From Chlorocebus sabaeus (lineage: Eukaryota > Chordata > Mammalia > Primates > Cercopithecidae), in contig NC_132925.1 of assembly GCF_047675955.1 (NCBI RefSeq), positions 75,831,622-75,895,621 of the forward strand: DNA of 64,000 bases, in the 5' to 3' direction. Below, in pieces: positions 49,516 to 59,236 of the stretch (position 1 is the first letter of the stretch; each line of letters begins with the position of its first letter). The position numbers and the translations under genes are program-made. The notes under the pieces are model-generated. The model worked only from the letters and a program-made list of their open reading frames with translations, was not told where the DNA came from and searched no databases.

Positions 49516-51305
49516 GGGAAAAGTCCCTGCTACAGGAGGGTCTTTATGGGTCTCTGGGGGCTCCTGCAACTATGGGTTAGTGAAGAGCTTACAGGTAAGG
49601 AGTCATGTGCAGGAGCTGTCAGCAAGGATGCTGCCCACTGTCACAGTAACGCTGATTCTCATCTATGGAGGTGTTTCTTAAGTGTGGGTGATCTGCAACC
49701 AAATCATCTGACTGCACCTTACATGTGCATTAATGTTAAACAAGCACCAGGTGATGCTGAGGCAGGGCACTTGGATTTTACTGATTCCTGTCTGAGGCTT
49801 GGTTTATATCTCCACGTAAGATATAACCACACTGCAAGTACTGCCATCTGCAGAACCTTTACACACCCACAGAGAGGATCAGAAATGGTAGCCTGACTTG
49901 CCTCAAAAAAAGGTGCAGAACACAAAAAGCCTCCATTTTGCAGGAAGTAAGTTGAAGTCCATGTGAGCAGAAAAACAAAACCAAAAGAAATGATATGCTT
50001 CAAAATAATTCACTATGGGGAGTAGGGCAGAGGTGAAGCAAGATTGGGTCATGACTCATTTGTTGAAACTGTGTGATGTATACAACAAGGATCATTAAAA
50101 TATTTTCTCTACTTTGTATGTTTCAAATTGTCCATAAGAAACAGTAGAGGAGAAAAGCAGACAAAAGAAACCCTAGAGAAAAATAGAAATGCTCTCTATT
50201 TCAGGGAGAGGAAATTATACCTACAATGTGCCTTTAACAGTAAAATACTTCACAAACACCTATTTGTTTTCCATTAATTAACCATGAACCATTTTTTTCC
50301 CCTAGGAAAGAAAAAAGATGGTACTGTGTTGACTCAGTCTGTGTTTACTGAGGCTATCCAACTCCCTAGCAAGCTCCTTTTGGGTTTTTTTTTTTTTTTT
50401 TTTTTTGAACTCTAGTTGTCTATAGGTGCTAACCACACAGTTTTCCATCTTGCCCCAGGCTCAATCACAGTCAGGTTAATTATTGAGAAGGAAATCACCC
50501 ATCATCAAGTATAGACATCACACTGTAGAATAGCCATTCTACTTCTTTGCCTAAATATCAGAGATAAGAGAGGTGATGTCCTGTCTGCACCCTTCCTGGA
50601 AAGCGTAAATGGAGCATTATATTAAGGACAGAGAAACAAAAAGTGCTGAAAGCTTCTGGCCTCCCCTGGGGCCATACAGCAACACCCCCTAAACACACAA
50701 GCACACAGAATACTATCTTTTTTGCAGTCACAATACAATGAAAAATTGGTCATTTGAACCACACACTACAGTGACTCAATTCAATCTTCCTAGTAACTCT
50801 ACTCATTCACTTTTGGGGCAAATATTTACAAGCACAATGGTGGTGCAAGAGCTGAATATGCCTTCATCAACAACACCCCTGCCCTCAGGGAACTTACTCT
50901 CTAAACAATGAGCCATCACACAATGCAGTTTCAAATGCTGACACTTAGAGTGCAGAAAGAAAAAGTGGAGTACTTCGATACCATACAACAGTTAGCCTTA
51001 GAGAAGTTATGGACGGCTTCCCAAAGATGTCATTTTTTCCAATTCCATTACTGACTCTTCCATACAGGTTTTAAAATCTGCTGTGAAACTAAGGCATTTA
51101 AAGTTTTTATTTTTTAAGGGTCTCTAAATTTTCAGGCACTAATATAGAAACCCTAATCAGTTACTAGTACCAATTAATTCAATCTAAACACAATTTTGTT
51201 AAGTTTCACAAATCCAAAATTTGTGGAAGTCCAGAATTTCACAAATCACCTTGGGGAAAAAAACAGTAATTTGTCTTTTGAGTTTAATCATTTCAAAAAC
51301 GTCAA

Positions 51306-51610
51306 CCAGGCGCAGTGGCTCATACCTGTCATCCCAACACTTTGGGAGGCTGAGGTGGGTGGATCACCTCAGGTCAGGAGTTCAAGACCATCTTGGCCAA
51401 CATGATGAAACCCCGTCTCTACTAAAAAGACAAAAATTAGCCAGGCATGGTGGCAGGTGCCACCTGTAATCCCAGCTACTTGGGAGGCTGAGGTAGGAGA
51501 ATTGCTTGAATCCTGGAGGTGGAAGTTGCAGTGAGCCAAGATCGTGCCCATGACATTGCACTCCAACCCGGGTGACACAGCGAGACTCCGTCTCAACAAC
51601 AACAACAAAA
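51306..51610 (+). mobile_element. Alu
   Basis: Plus-strand Alu with an (AAC)n-type tail. The flanks aaaaacgtcaa and aaaaagtcaaa suggest a target-site duplication. A few extra bases are present at 'gtgcccatgacattgcac'. Confidence 0.93.
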
Positions 51611-51802
51611 AGTCAAAATGTATTACCAATTTCTTCCCACCAAAATTAATCATGCTAACAACTAATACTACAAATTACAGAACAAGAATAAGGCAATACA
51701 AATACAAGAATGCAAACGAAACTAGGTTGACCTCTGAACGATAACCAAATTTTGTCTTAATATTTGCCTACTTGTGCTAAATGGCAGAAGAGGGATGATA
51801 TA

Positions 51803-51986
51803 CTACCTAAACCATAAATAATTTCCCTCCATCTAAATCAAGAGTTCCAACTTTCTGCCACAATATTAACCCTTGGGTAGTCTTGCCTTGGGTAGGTTTC
51901 CTACCAAAACCACAAATAATTTCCCTCTATCTAAATCAAGAGTTCCAAGCTTCTGCCACAGCATTAACCCTTGGGTAGTCTTGCCT
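51803..51986. repeat. 98-bp tandem duplication
   Basis: Sequence from 51803 recurs at 51901 with a constant 98-bp offset and no gap over about 86 bp, at roughly 91% identity by eye. Shared blocks include atctaaatcaagagttcca and ttaacccttgggtagtcttg. It does not match a repeat family I recognise. Confidence 0.92.
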
Positions 51987-52279
51987 GATAGGAGTTGGTC
52001 AAAGTAAGTTACAAGAAGAAGTGAAAAGAAAAAACAGGCAGAGCGCCTGGCTTAGCAATTTTGAATTTTAGGGGTGGGGACGTGTAAATGATCCTTTTGA
52101 GAATCCAAGAGAAGCTGTGAACACCTACCCTAGAAAACTGACACATTATTTTGCATACAATTTCAGCGGAACTACAATCCCCTGAAGCCTTTTCAAAGGT
52201 CAAAGATTAAAAAACCCCATACCTAGAAATAGAAGTCAGGCCTAAGGTTATCAGCAGTCGGAAGAGTTAAAAGGAATTA

Positions 52280-52445
52280 GTGTGTACTGAGTCATTCACA
52301 TGTTATCTAATTTAATTTCAACTCCTACAATAACCTTGGGAAGTTGGTATTATTATCTTCCAAAGAGGGAAAGTATATTCGGAAAGATGAAACAACTAAT
52401 GCAAGGTTAAGCAGCTTTCTCTGACACCCAGGCTTTATAACCCCT
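52280..52445 (-). mobile_element. MIR SINE
   Basis: Minus-strand MIR-like: 'gttatctaatttaatttcaa', 'ggtattattatcttccaaag' and 'aggttaagcagctttctct'. Confidence 0.55.
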
Positions 52446-52518
52446 AGGTCCAAAATTGCAAATTGGAGAATTCAAGTCAAGTGCATATTCCTAGAGATCT
52501 TTCAAGATGAGGAGTTTC

Positions 52519-52814
52519 TGGTGAGGGTGGTGGCTCATGCCTGTAATCCCAGCTCTTTGGGGAGGCCAAGGCGGGGGGATCACCTGAGGTCAGGAGCTCG
52601 AGACCAGACTGACCAACATGGTGAAACTCCAGCTCTACAAAAAGTACAAAAATTAGCCAGGTGTGGTGGTGCGTGCCTATAATCCCAGCTACTAGGGAGG
52701 CTGAGGCCACAGAATCGCTTGAACCCAGGAAGCAGAGGTTGTAGTGAGTCGAGAACTTGCCACTGCACCCCAGCCTGGGCGACAGTCAGACTCCATCTCA
52801 AAAAAAAAAAAAAG
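52519..52814 (+). mobile_element. Alu
   Basis: Plus-strand full-length Alu with a pure A-tail at about 52800-52813, flanked by aggagtttct and aggcgttttt. Confidence 0.93.
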
Positions 52815-53253
52815 AGGCGTTTTTGACTTTCAGTGATTCACTCACGTAATCAATTTATCTACAAAGTTCTTCAGTTTAACAAGAGGAATCAGTATGGATT
52901 TAACTTCAAAACATCTTTTCTTAGTAGCAGATAATTTTATCCAGACAATGAATAATGGTCTAGTAAGTTTTGATAATATTAAATGTATTTTCATTTCTGA
53001 AGCAGCCTATAACGGTCTGTTACGAGAACATGAAGGTCCACTGAGTGAGTGCCGGACATCCTCAAACTTGGATTTTAAAATATCCCCAGAAAATCCACAA
53101 AGTCACAAACAAATGAAGAACTGACTGAATTTAAAACTTCAGTCTCCACTCAGGCATAAGTTCCAAGTGGCCTGGTAGCTATAGTATCCTCTAAATGGTT
53201 ACAGCAGCTTTAAAAGGGGGAGGAGGGGAACCCTTAAAAAAACACTAATAAGT

Positions 53254-53533
53254 GCCGGGCGCAGTGACTCACACCTGTAATCCCAGCACTTTGGGAGGCC
53301 GAGGCAGGCGGATCACGAGATCAGGAGATCAAGACCATCCTGGTCAACACGGTGAAACCTCGCCTCTACTAAAACACAAAAAATTAGCTGGGCGTGGTGG
53401 CCTGCTGCCTGTAGTCCCAGCTACTAGGGAGGCCGAAGCAGGAGAATCGCTTGAACCCAGGAGGTGGAGGTTGCACGGAGCCAAGATCACACCACTACAC
53501 TCCAGCCTGGCGACAGAGCGAGACTCCTTCTCA

Positions 53534-53565
<32 letters not shown>
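53254..53565 (+). mobile_element. Alu (AluY/S-like) with (AAAAC)n tail
   Basis: Plus-strand full-length Alu starting gccgggcgcagtgac. The tail is five AAAAC units, and aaaacactaa(t/c)aag on both sides is the target-site duplication. Confidence 0.94.
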
Positions 53566-53569
53566 CACT

Positions 53570-55285
53570 AACAAGATTCATGTCCCTTTTGTGCCTCAAA
53601 GCAGGTAGTTTAAGGTCTTAAATCTTCATGGAAAACATGCTGATAAATGTATCCCAACAGAAAATAATACATATAGCAAAAATTAGATACAGTCCCCTTA
53701 ATTTGGTTGGATCCCTGTCCAGCTCAAGGCACCCAGTGTAACATTAATACACTTAACTCATCCTTTACAGCAGAATTATTGATAATTAGAATCCTGTTTT
53801 CACACAGATTTAGAAAGCTTTTATGGGATATGTATCCACACCCAGAGAATGAAAACTAAGAACAAGAGTGGGTCAGGTCCTCTAAAGCCCTACTCCAACT
53901 ACTTCCTATGAGTTGCCACCTAGTGATTTTAACTTTTTAAGCCCAGGCAGGCTGCCAATTCAGCACTAAAACCGGACTAGCAACTGATTTTTCCTATTGC
54001 AACATCATCAACAAGTCCTGTGCTTTCCCTTGCTTTCCTTTACCCTCAAACAGCAATTCTCATTTTAAAAATCAACTAATTTGTTCTATAATCTGTTCCA
54101 ATTGGAAGCTCTCATCGGGCTTTCACTGGTCTTACTCTTCCTCCCAGTGTCAAGAGACCAAGAAGTGGCCAATTCAAAAAAACTGAAACAGAGTTAAGTG
54201 AAGAAAAAGCAGGTGTGAAAAACAAGAAGGAAATGTGAAGACAGTAACAATGGGCAAACTTTGGACTTAAAAATGCTCCAGTTGCCAAAGTTCTACCTAT
54301 TCTTGGGCCACAGACAAAAATTCTGCCAAAATAAACGGCAACAAGTGAGAAATAAAACTGCATTCAGGGACTATAAACTCAGTATTCCGGGTCCAAATCT
54401 CACTCAAAGCCTTGTCCTAAGTCACTGAAAGAATAACTTGAAACTGAACCCAAAGTTCACTGAACTTCAGAAGTCCTTTCTGACCACGGCGTGCCCAGGC
54501 CTAATGCAGGTATTAGACAGCAAAAGCTGACTATTGACAGAAAAAGAAAATCTCAAGAAAAAGTCTGACAGTTTCCAGATAACTGGCCTGACTTTCATTT
54601 GGAGACATACCTTTAGCTACAGCTATTTCCCTAGTGTATCTTTTTAACAAACAGTTTAAAACTAACAAATAATTAGACCCTGATTTCACTAGCTACGGGC
54701 AGTAAAAGCTTGTTTTACCAAATAAAATTCTGGCTTTCTTTCCCCCCGATCTTGGCAGCTCGCAAAAAAAATGTGACCGAATTGCACTCCGGGTTATGAT
54801 GATCTTTTTGTAGCATCCTCAACTTGTGCCTTAAATCCTACAGAAATAAGACTGCATAGGTAAAGCAGCATCTTTAAGTTCAAAATTCGTTTCGACTGCC
54901 AACAGAAAATGTCCCCAAAGCATTCGTGGAAAGGTTTCAAAGCTGAGAATTCCTTCCTCTACTCGTGTTTCTCCGTAAGGAGATCAGAAATGCAGAGATC
55001 CAGGTTAAACTTCCCGCCGGTTCCCAGCACTCATCACCAATAATGCTGCTCCTGCCTCGCCACAGAAGGATTCCGGATGCTCCTTATTACAGGAGGCACC
55101 CAAACCAAACTTTCCAAGCGCTCTGCCCCCTCCCTCCCTCCTCTCCTCAGGCAGCATCTTCGTAGGCACGGGGGAGTGGGGAAGTCGGAGAGTCGGTATG
55201 GTGGGCTGAAGTTCCCGGCCCCAGTGAAGTGTCAAGGAAACTTTCCAGGGGTTTGTACAAACTCCATCAGGGGGGCTGGACTCAC
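53570..55285. other. Proximal part of the 42-kb intron, repeat-free
   Basis: The 1.7 kb immediately downstream (in gene direction) of the 69-bp exon holds no Alu, L1 or MIR, unlike the rest of the intron. This is common near CpG-island promoters and leaves room for intronic regulatory sequence. Confidence 0.55.
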
Positions 55286-55354
55286 CTTCCCGACAGAGCC
55301 CCATGACTTCTCGGTTTTTCCCAAACTCCTTGAAACTTTCGTCCAATTCTGTCC
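55286..55354 (-). CDS. ATXN7: ATXN7 second coding exon (69 bp)
   Basis: This 69-bp exon encodes the rest of Gly104 through Glu126 and donates the first base of Asp127; it contains TELDESFKEFGK and NREVMGLCRE, characteristic of ataxin-7. The acceptor reads gtgtatctcctag (AG at 55356-55355) and the donor is gtgagtcc from 55285. Phase matches on both sides: G|GG completes Gly104, and G|AC begins Asp127 in the exon at 13163. Only 234 bp separate it from the polyQ exon, so both lie in the CpG island, whereas the next exon is 42 kb away. Its acidic/basic mix leads into the zinc-binding block. Confidence 0.96.
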
Positions 55355-55512
55355 CTAGGAGATACACACACACAGGAGGAGGGGAGAGGCAGGTCAGTGG
55401 CCGGGAGTGTGACGCACGCTCACGCACGCACGGGGTAGGTGTGGGCACCTCCGCGTTCCGCAACCCAGCAAACGATAGCATCTCTGCCCCTCAAGGGGGC
55501 GGGTCACAGGAC

Positions 55513-55567
55513 GGGGGCAGGGGGGAGGGGAGGAGAGAGGAGGGGGTCGCGAGGGGGTGAAGGGGGG
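55513..55567 (+). other. G-run tract with G-quadruplex potential in 234-bp intron
   Basis: The plus strand has G-runs at 55513-55517, 55520-55525, 55527-55530, 55542-55546, 55553-55557 and 55562-55567, with short mostly purine spacers. It lies in the mini-intron between the two 5' coding exons. The ATXN7 pre-mRNA here is therefore C-rich and the template strand (or any antisense RNA) is G-rich. Confidence 0.75.
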
Positions 55568-55588
55568 TAGGAGGGTGTGGACACTCAC

Positions 55589-55909
55589 CGTCCTTTCCAG
55601 GAAGTTTGGAAGCCTCAACCCACAGATTCCACGACTGTCCCAGCATCACTTCAGGACTGGGTAGAGGCCTGCGCTCCCCGACCGTCGCCATTGCGGCCGC
55701 CGAGGTAGAGGCGGCGCCGGGCCCGCCGTCCTCCGGCCGTGGGCGCCGTGGCGGCGGCGGTGGCGGCTGCTGCTGCCGCTGGGGCTGCGGAGGCTGCTGC
55801 TGCTGCTGCTGCTGCCGGGCGGCCGCGGCCGCTGCTCCGCCCGCCGCCGCCGCGCGGCGCGGCTCCCCCCTGACGTCATCTGCGGCCCGCTCCGACATTC
55901 TTTCCGCTC
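55589..55909 (-). CDS. ATXN7: ATXN7 first coding exon (start codon and polyglutamine tract)
   Basis: The exon is 321 bp with 11 bp of 5' UTR and 310 coding bases from the ATG at 55898-55896. The acceptor is a T-rich tract ending ttacattgtag (AG at 55911-55910); the donor is gtgagt starting at 55588. The start has A at -3 and T at +4. The protein opens MSERAADDVRGEPRR, followed by an Ala/Gly tract (about residues 16-27), Arg28, seven glutamines (29-35), a Pro/Gln stretch with a second QQQ (42-44), six prolines (45-50), and a more ordinary segment ending WVEASKLPGKD (93-103) with Gly104 split across the junction. This order is diagnostic of ataxin-7. Compared with human as I recall it, the Gln run is shorter, two prolines are missing, and QQH is QQQ. 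The reading frame stays open upstream of the acceptor, but the acceptor and homology fix the start. Confidence 0.97.
55794..55814 (-). repeat. ATXN7: ATXN7 CAG repeat, seven uninterrupted units
   Basis: On the plus strand there are seven CTG triplets in a row; read with the gene these are seven CAG codons for Gln29-Gln35. No CAA interruption is present. A further three CAGs follow after PPQPQR at about 55767-55775. The length is at the low end of normal for the human gene, where about 10 is the common allele and the high thirties upward cause disease (established knowledge). Confidence 0.97.
55871..55878. promoter_or_regulatory. Perfect CRE palindrome (TGACGTCA) in coding exon
   Basis: An exact eight-base cyclic-AMP response element lies 18 bp inside the coding sequence, spanning codons for Asp7-Asp8-Val9. 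It is in the CpG island next to the presumed internal promoter, where CREB/ATF proteins could bind if it is unmethylated. Function is inferred, not shown. Confidence 0.5.
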
Positions 55910-56520
55910 CTACAATGTAACAAAAAAAAAGGGGGAAAGAGTCGCGCGGGGGCCGCTTTTTAAGGAGGCGCCGGGGAGTTCCGGCGGCGTGCGCGGCCCG
56001 TGGACCGGGTGGGGCACGCTGACAGCGCCCCCCTGGCCGCCCAGCCCCCCAAGCCTGCCTCCTGGAGGCCACCCCCCGCCCGGGGCGCAAAGTCCACGGC
56101 GCGGGCTAGCTTTCGCTTTCGACTCTCGCGGCCGCCCGAGGGAGGGGACGGGCAGCAGGCGGCCCGCCACCGCGGCGCTGGGTCCCCTGCTTGCCTCTGC
56201 CCAGGGACCTGCCGCGGAGGCCAGCGCCGGAGCGGCCCCGCTCCAGCGCCGCGCCCCACCACGGCAGCCCGCGCAGGGAAGCCCGAGCCGCACCCCAGGA
56301 CCTCCAGCTGCCCACCCTTCGGCCGCTCGCATCCCCGGGCCCGGCCCGGCTGCCCCGCTCCTTCCTTCCGTCCGTGCGTCCGTCCGAGCGGCGGCGCCCG
56401 GCCGGCTCCCTTAAGCGGAGGCGCCTCCCGCCGCCTCCTCCCACTTGCCGGTCCCTCCCTCTCAGCTCGCTCCGGCGAAGTTTGCACGTCAAGCCCCCGG
56501 ACTGGAGCCAGGGAGAAGTC
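55910..56520 (-). promoter_or_regulatory. ATXN7: Probable internal ATXN7 promoter upstream of the polyQ exon
   Basis: This is the GC-rich half of the island immediately 5' of the start-codon exon in gene direction. It is TATA-less, with many GC-box-like and CpG-rich stretches. In human, an alternative ATXN7 promoter (called P2A in the SCA7 literature) lies in the intron just before the start-codon exon; location and base composition agree. The transcription start cannot be seen from sequence alone. Confidence 0.6.
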
Positions 56521-56849
56521 GGAAATGCAGCCACCTATGGAGGAGCCGGCCGGCCGGCCCCAGGGCAGCGCAGGAGAGGCTGGTGCAGGGGGCACTTTGC
56601 CCTCAGCTTGCAGGCTGCCGCGCAGTTGTCAAAAGCATGAATGGGAAGCCGCCGCAGAGCGGACGCCGGGCATGCAGGGGACCTTGGGCTGGCGGGGAAG
56701 TGCCGCCCAGGTGTCTGCCCAGGTGTCAGGACGAAGTACCGTGTGCACACCACGCCGCCCACATGTGTGCCCCCGACCCGCAATTGGAAGTCACATTGTG
56801 CGCCCGGGGAACTTGAATTCGTCCAGCAAAGAGAGACCATGAGATCAGT

Positions 56850-59110
56850 ATGCGAGGGAATGGAGGAGAGTGAAACAAACCGAGAGGAGCTTTAACCCGT
56901 GTACATATTTTAGAAGCACTACCCCAAGTTTCTGGGTTTCCACTGCTCCTGGAAGTGATTCATTCACCCCAAAAATAAAAATCTGATTCATTTTTAACTT
57001 GAGTTGTTAGTCCTTCTCTCTTTATGGTTGTCTTTTCTTGGACAGGGCGAGACCCCAGGGAGTAGGAGAATATAAGGAATTCCTACAAAACATGTTTAGA
57101 AAATACTGTTTTCGGTCAAATTTTGTTCACTAAATTAAGCATTGGCCTACAAAACTTAGCATCCCTCCCCAACACACACAATATTTGCTTAGCGATAGGC
57201 TACAGATGGCAAAATAAAAGGCTACTTAATGACCTAAAGCATTCAAAATACTTGAAACAGTAGCAGACCACACCAAACACTTTCAGTAAGTGTTGATATT
57301 ACTATTTTCTCAAATTGATGTGAACATTTGAAGCCTGAGACAAAAACAATGATTCTGATCAGCATGTTTCACACTGCAGTAATATCAACTCCTGTAATGT
57401 GTGTCAGAGATGCTTGCTCCCAAGTGCTTTCTCTGACTAGATGGGGAGGAAGTGTAATTATCCTTTTTTTTTTTTACCTCAAACATCTGGTGTGACAGAG
57501 GTGGCCAACTTCTTTGTTGGTCCAACTTGCAGAAACACAGGAAAGTTTACATAAGCATAAAAATTAATAAAGAAATGTTACTGCAACCCAAACATAAGAT
57601 GGGACTGGTAAAGAGGGTTTGGGGTTCAAAATTTAAAAGCACACACACACACATAGACACACACACATACACATACACATACACACACTTTTATTTTAGA
57701 AAGATTTAGAAATAAGTCTGTAAAATTTTTTCGTGCATTGCATGCAAACAAGTCCAAAAAGTGCAACCATGGTTACTTCCTGTCCTTATCAAAATAACCA
57801 AAATAGTAGAAATGATTAGAAAGATTTAATTTTAAAAATCATTTCTAAAGCTTTAACTTCCTCCATAAGACTATCAATGAGAAAAATGCACAGGAGTAAA
57901 ACATATAATTCCCTTGACAGGAATATAGTTCCCTGCTAACTTTTAACATAGCTTAGATGACCCCTGTGCAGATTTTCAATTTTTCATTCACTTCAAATCA
58001 CTGCAAATCTGAATAATTACATGAAAACACCCAATCTCTGTTTTCCTAAAGTACACAATTTATTAATTACTTGGAATTTTGAAATTCTACACTTAAGAAA
58101 AACGAAAATTTGGATTTTAACGGCATTTGAAGCTACCATTGAAAAGAAAAGCTTGCAGCCACCAAGCCACATAGATAAAAAAGGGCGCTTGCTTGTTAAG
58201 TACAGCTCTTCAGATCCCTGAAAGTACAAAGTGAGAACAAAAATAAGGAGAATGGCAAACATGAAGTATGGTCCTACTTCCTCAAGACATTGCTTGATTT
58301 TCCCCTTTTGGATGTGAAACAACTTCAAGATTCACTAATATGACTTCTAGCCAATGGGGATCAATACAGCAACTTAAGAGTACTTCAACTTCGTTCCCAA
58401 TTCCTGCTTGATACCTCTTTGTTTCTTCAAAGTTTTTGATTGCTTTAATAAAACACAACCAGGCTTAAAATGAAAAATATTAAGTATCCTCTTGGCATTA
58501 TGATCATTACTAAGGGAAATTATTACGAATAGCAGCTACCAATTATTGAGTTCCTCAATACTCAAAACTAATAGCAGCTATCAATCATTGAGGAATCTCA
58601 TAAATAAGCACTATAAATAAATGTCTTATATCAAACTGAGCAATTCAGCTAAATCCTTTAGGAAACTTACTATCAAACTGAAGAGGATGTGCAGACAAGA
58701 GATTGACAGGCATTTCCTGGTATTTCTCCAACCAATTCTCTTTTGCTGTAGACAATGCATTTTATCCACTCTTTCTTTACCCATAAAAAAGTCCTAACTC
58801 CTAGAAATGTTCTGATATCCACAGTTGTTAGAGGTTTCCTTAAAGTTGGAATGAGTCACCAAAAAAAGTCAAAACAGCAAGCTGAGACAGTGCATCTGAT
58901 ATTTGAATTTTGGCAACTTTTAAAAGCGTTCCTTATGCAAAGCACACTGTTTATAAACAAGAGTACAACAGAAACCCAATACTTAGCTGTATTATCTACA
59001 GGCCCACAGTAAAGAACTTGATGACCTCTTACCTAGATAATCTTCCCTTTCCATACCACCAAATTATAAAAAGAACATAAATATATATAAATTTTTTGTG
59101 TGTTTGTGTG
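56850..59110. other. Upstream intron, repeat-poor
   Basis: No gene or young repeat apart from the CA run at 57638. Two 23-bp direct repeats, aatagcagct(a/t)...cattgag, occur at 58528 and 58570. Confidence 0.55.
57638..57690. repeat. (CA)n/(CATA) compound repeat
   Basis: CA units interrupted by TAGA and TA, giving cacatacacatacacatac in the second half. Confidence 0.92.
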
Positions 59111-59112
59111 TG

Positions 59113-59236
59113 TGGAGATGACAAGGTCTCACAATGTTGCCCAGGCTGGTCTCAAACTCCTGAGCTCAAGCAGTCCTCCTGCCTTGGCCTCCAAAAGTGT
59201 TGAGATTATAGGCATGAGCCACCACACCAGGGCAAT
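59113..59236 (-). mobile_element. Alu fragment (left-arm monomer)
   Basis: Minus-strand diverged piece matching one Alu arm, from 'ggagatgacaaggtctcac' to 'gagccaccacacc', preceded by a short TG-rich stretch. Confidence 0.8.

Larger units (their letters stand above)
55400..56500 (+). ncRNA. Possible antisense transcript across the CAG repeat (SCAANT1-like)
   Basis: In human, a non-coding antisense RNA (SCAANT1) is transcribed opposite ATXN7 through the CAG repeat and is linked to CTCF sites flanking it (established knowledge). By synteny the equivalent would be a plus-strand transcript here. Nothing in the sequence fixes its start, end or splicing, so the coordinates are only the region to examine. 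Confidence 0.3.
55390..56520. promoter_or_regulatory. ATXN7: CpG island over ATXN7 5' coding exons
   Basis: CpG dinucleotides are very dense from about 55640 to 56480 and thin out on both sides, in sharp contrast to the AT-rich introns. The island covers the polyQ exon, the mini-intron and several hundred bases upstream, with GC boxes such as ggggcggg at 55496-55503. Limits are by eye; a CpG observed/expected scan would set them. Confidence 0.9.

Noticed and set aside
52894..53124. 76-codon plus-strand frame in unique sequence
   Set aside because: It has no recognisable domain, lies antisense in an ATXN7 intron and has no splice or promoter support. Transcript data would be needed to revive it.
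55491..56090. Upstream in-frame extension of the ATXN7 N-terminus (Met at about 56090)
   Set aside because: The reading frame is open through the intron, but a good acceptor with a T-rich tract at 55910 and the known ataxin-7 start at MSERAADD place the real start at 55898.
56000..56842. 280-codon open frame on the plus strand in the CpG island
   Set aside because: High GC removes stop codons in all frames; five overlapping frames of similar length are open here. Composition is Pro/Arg/Ala-rich with no domain, and it lies antisense to the ATXN7 promoter region.
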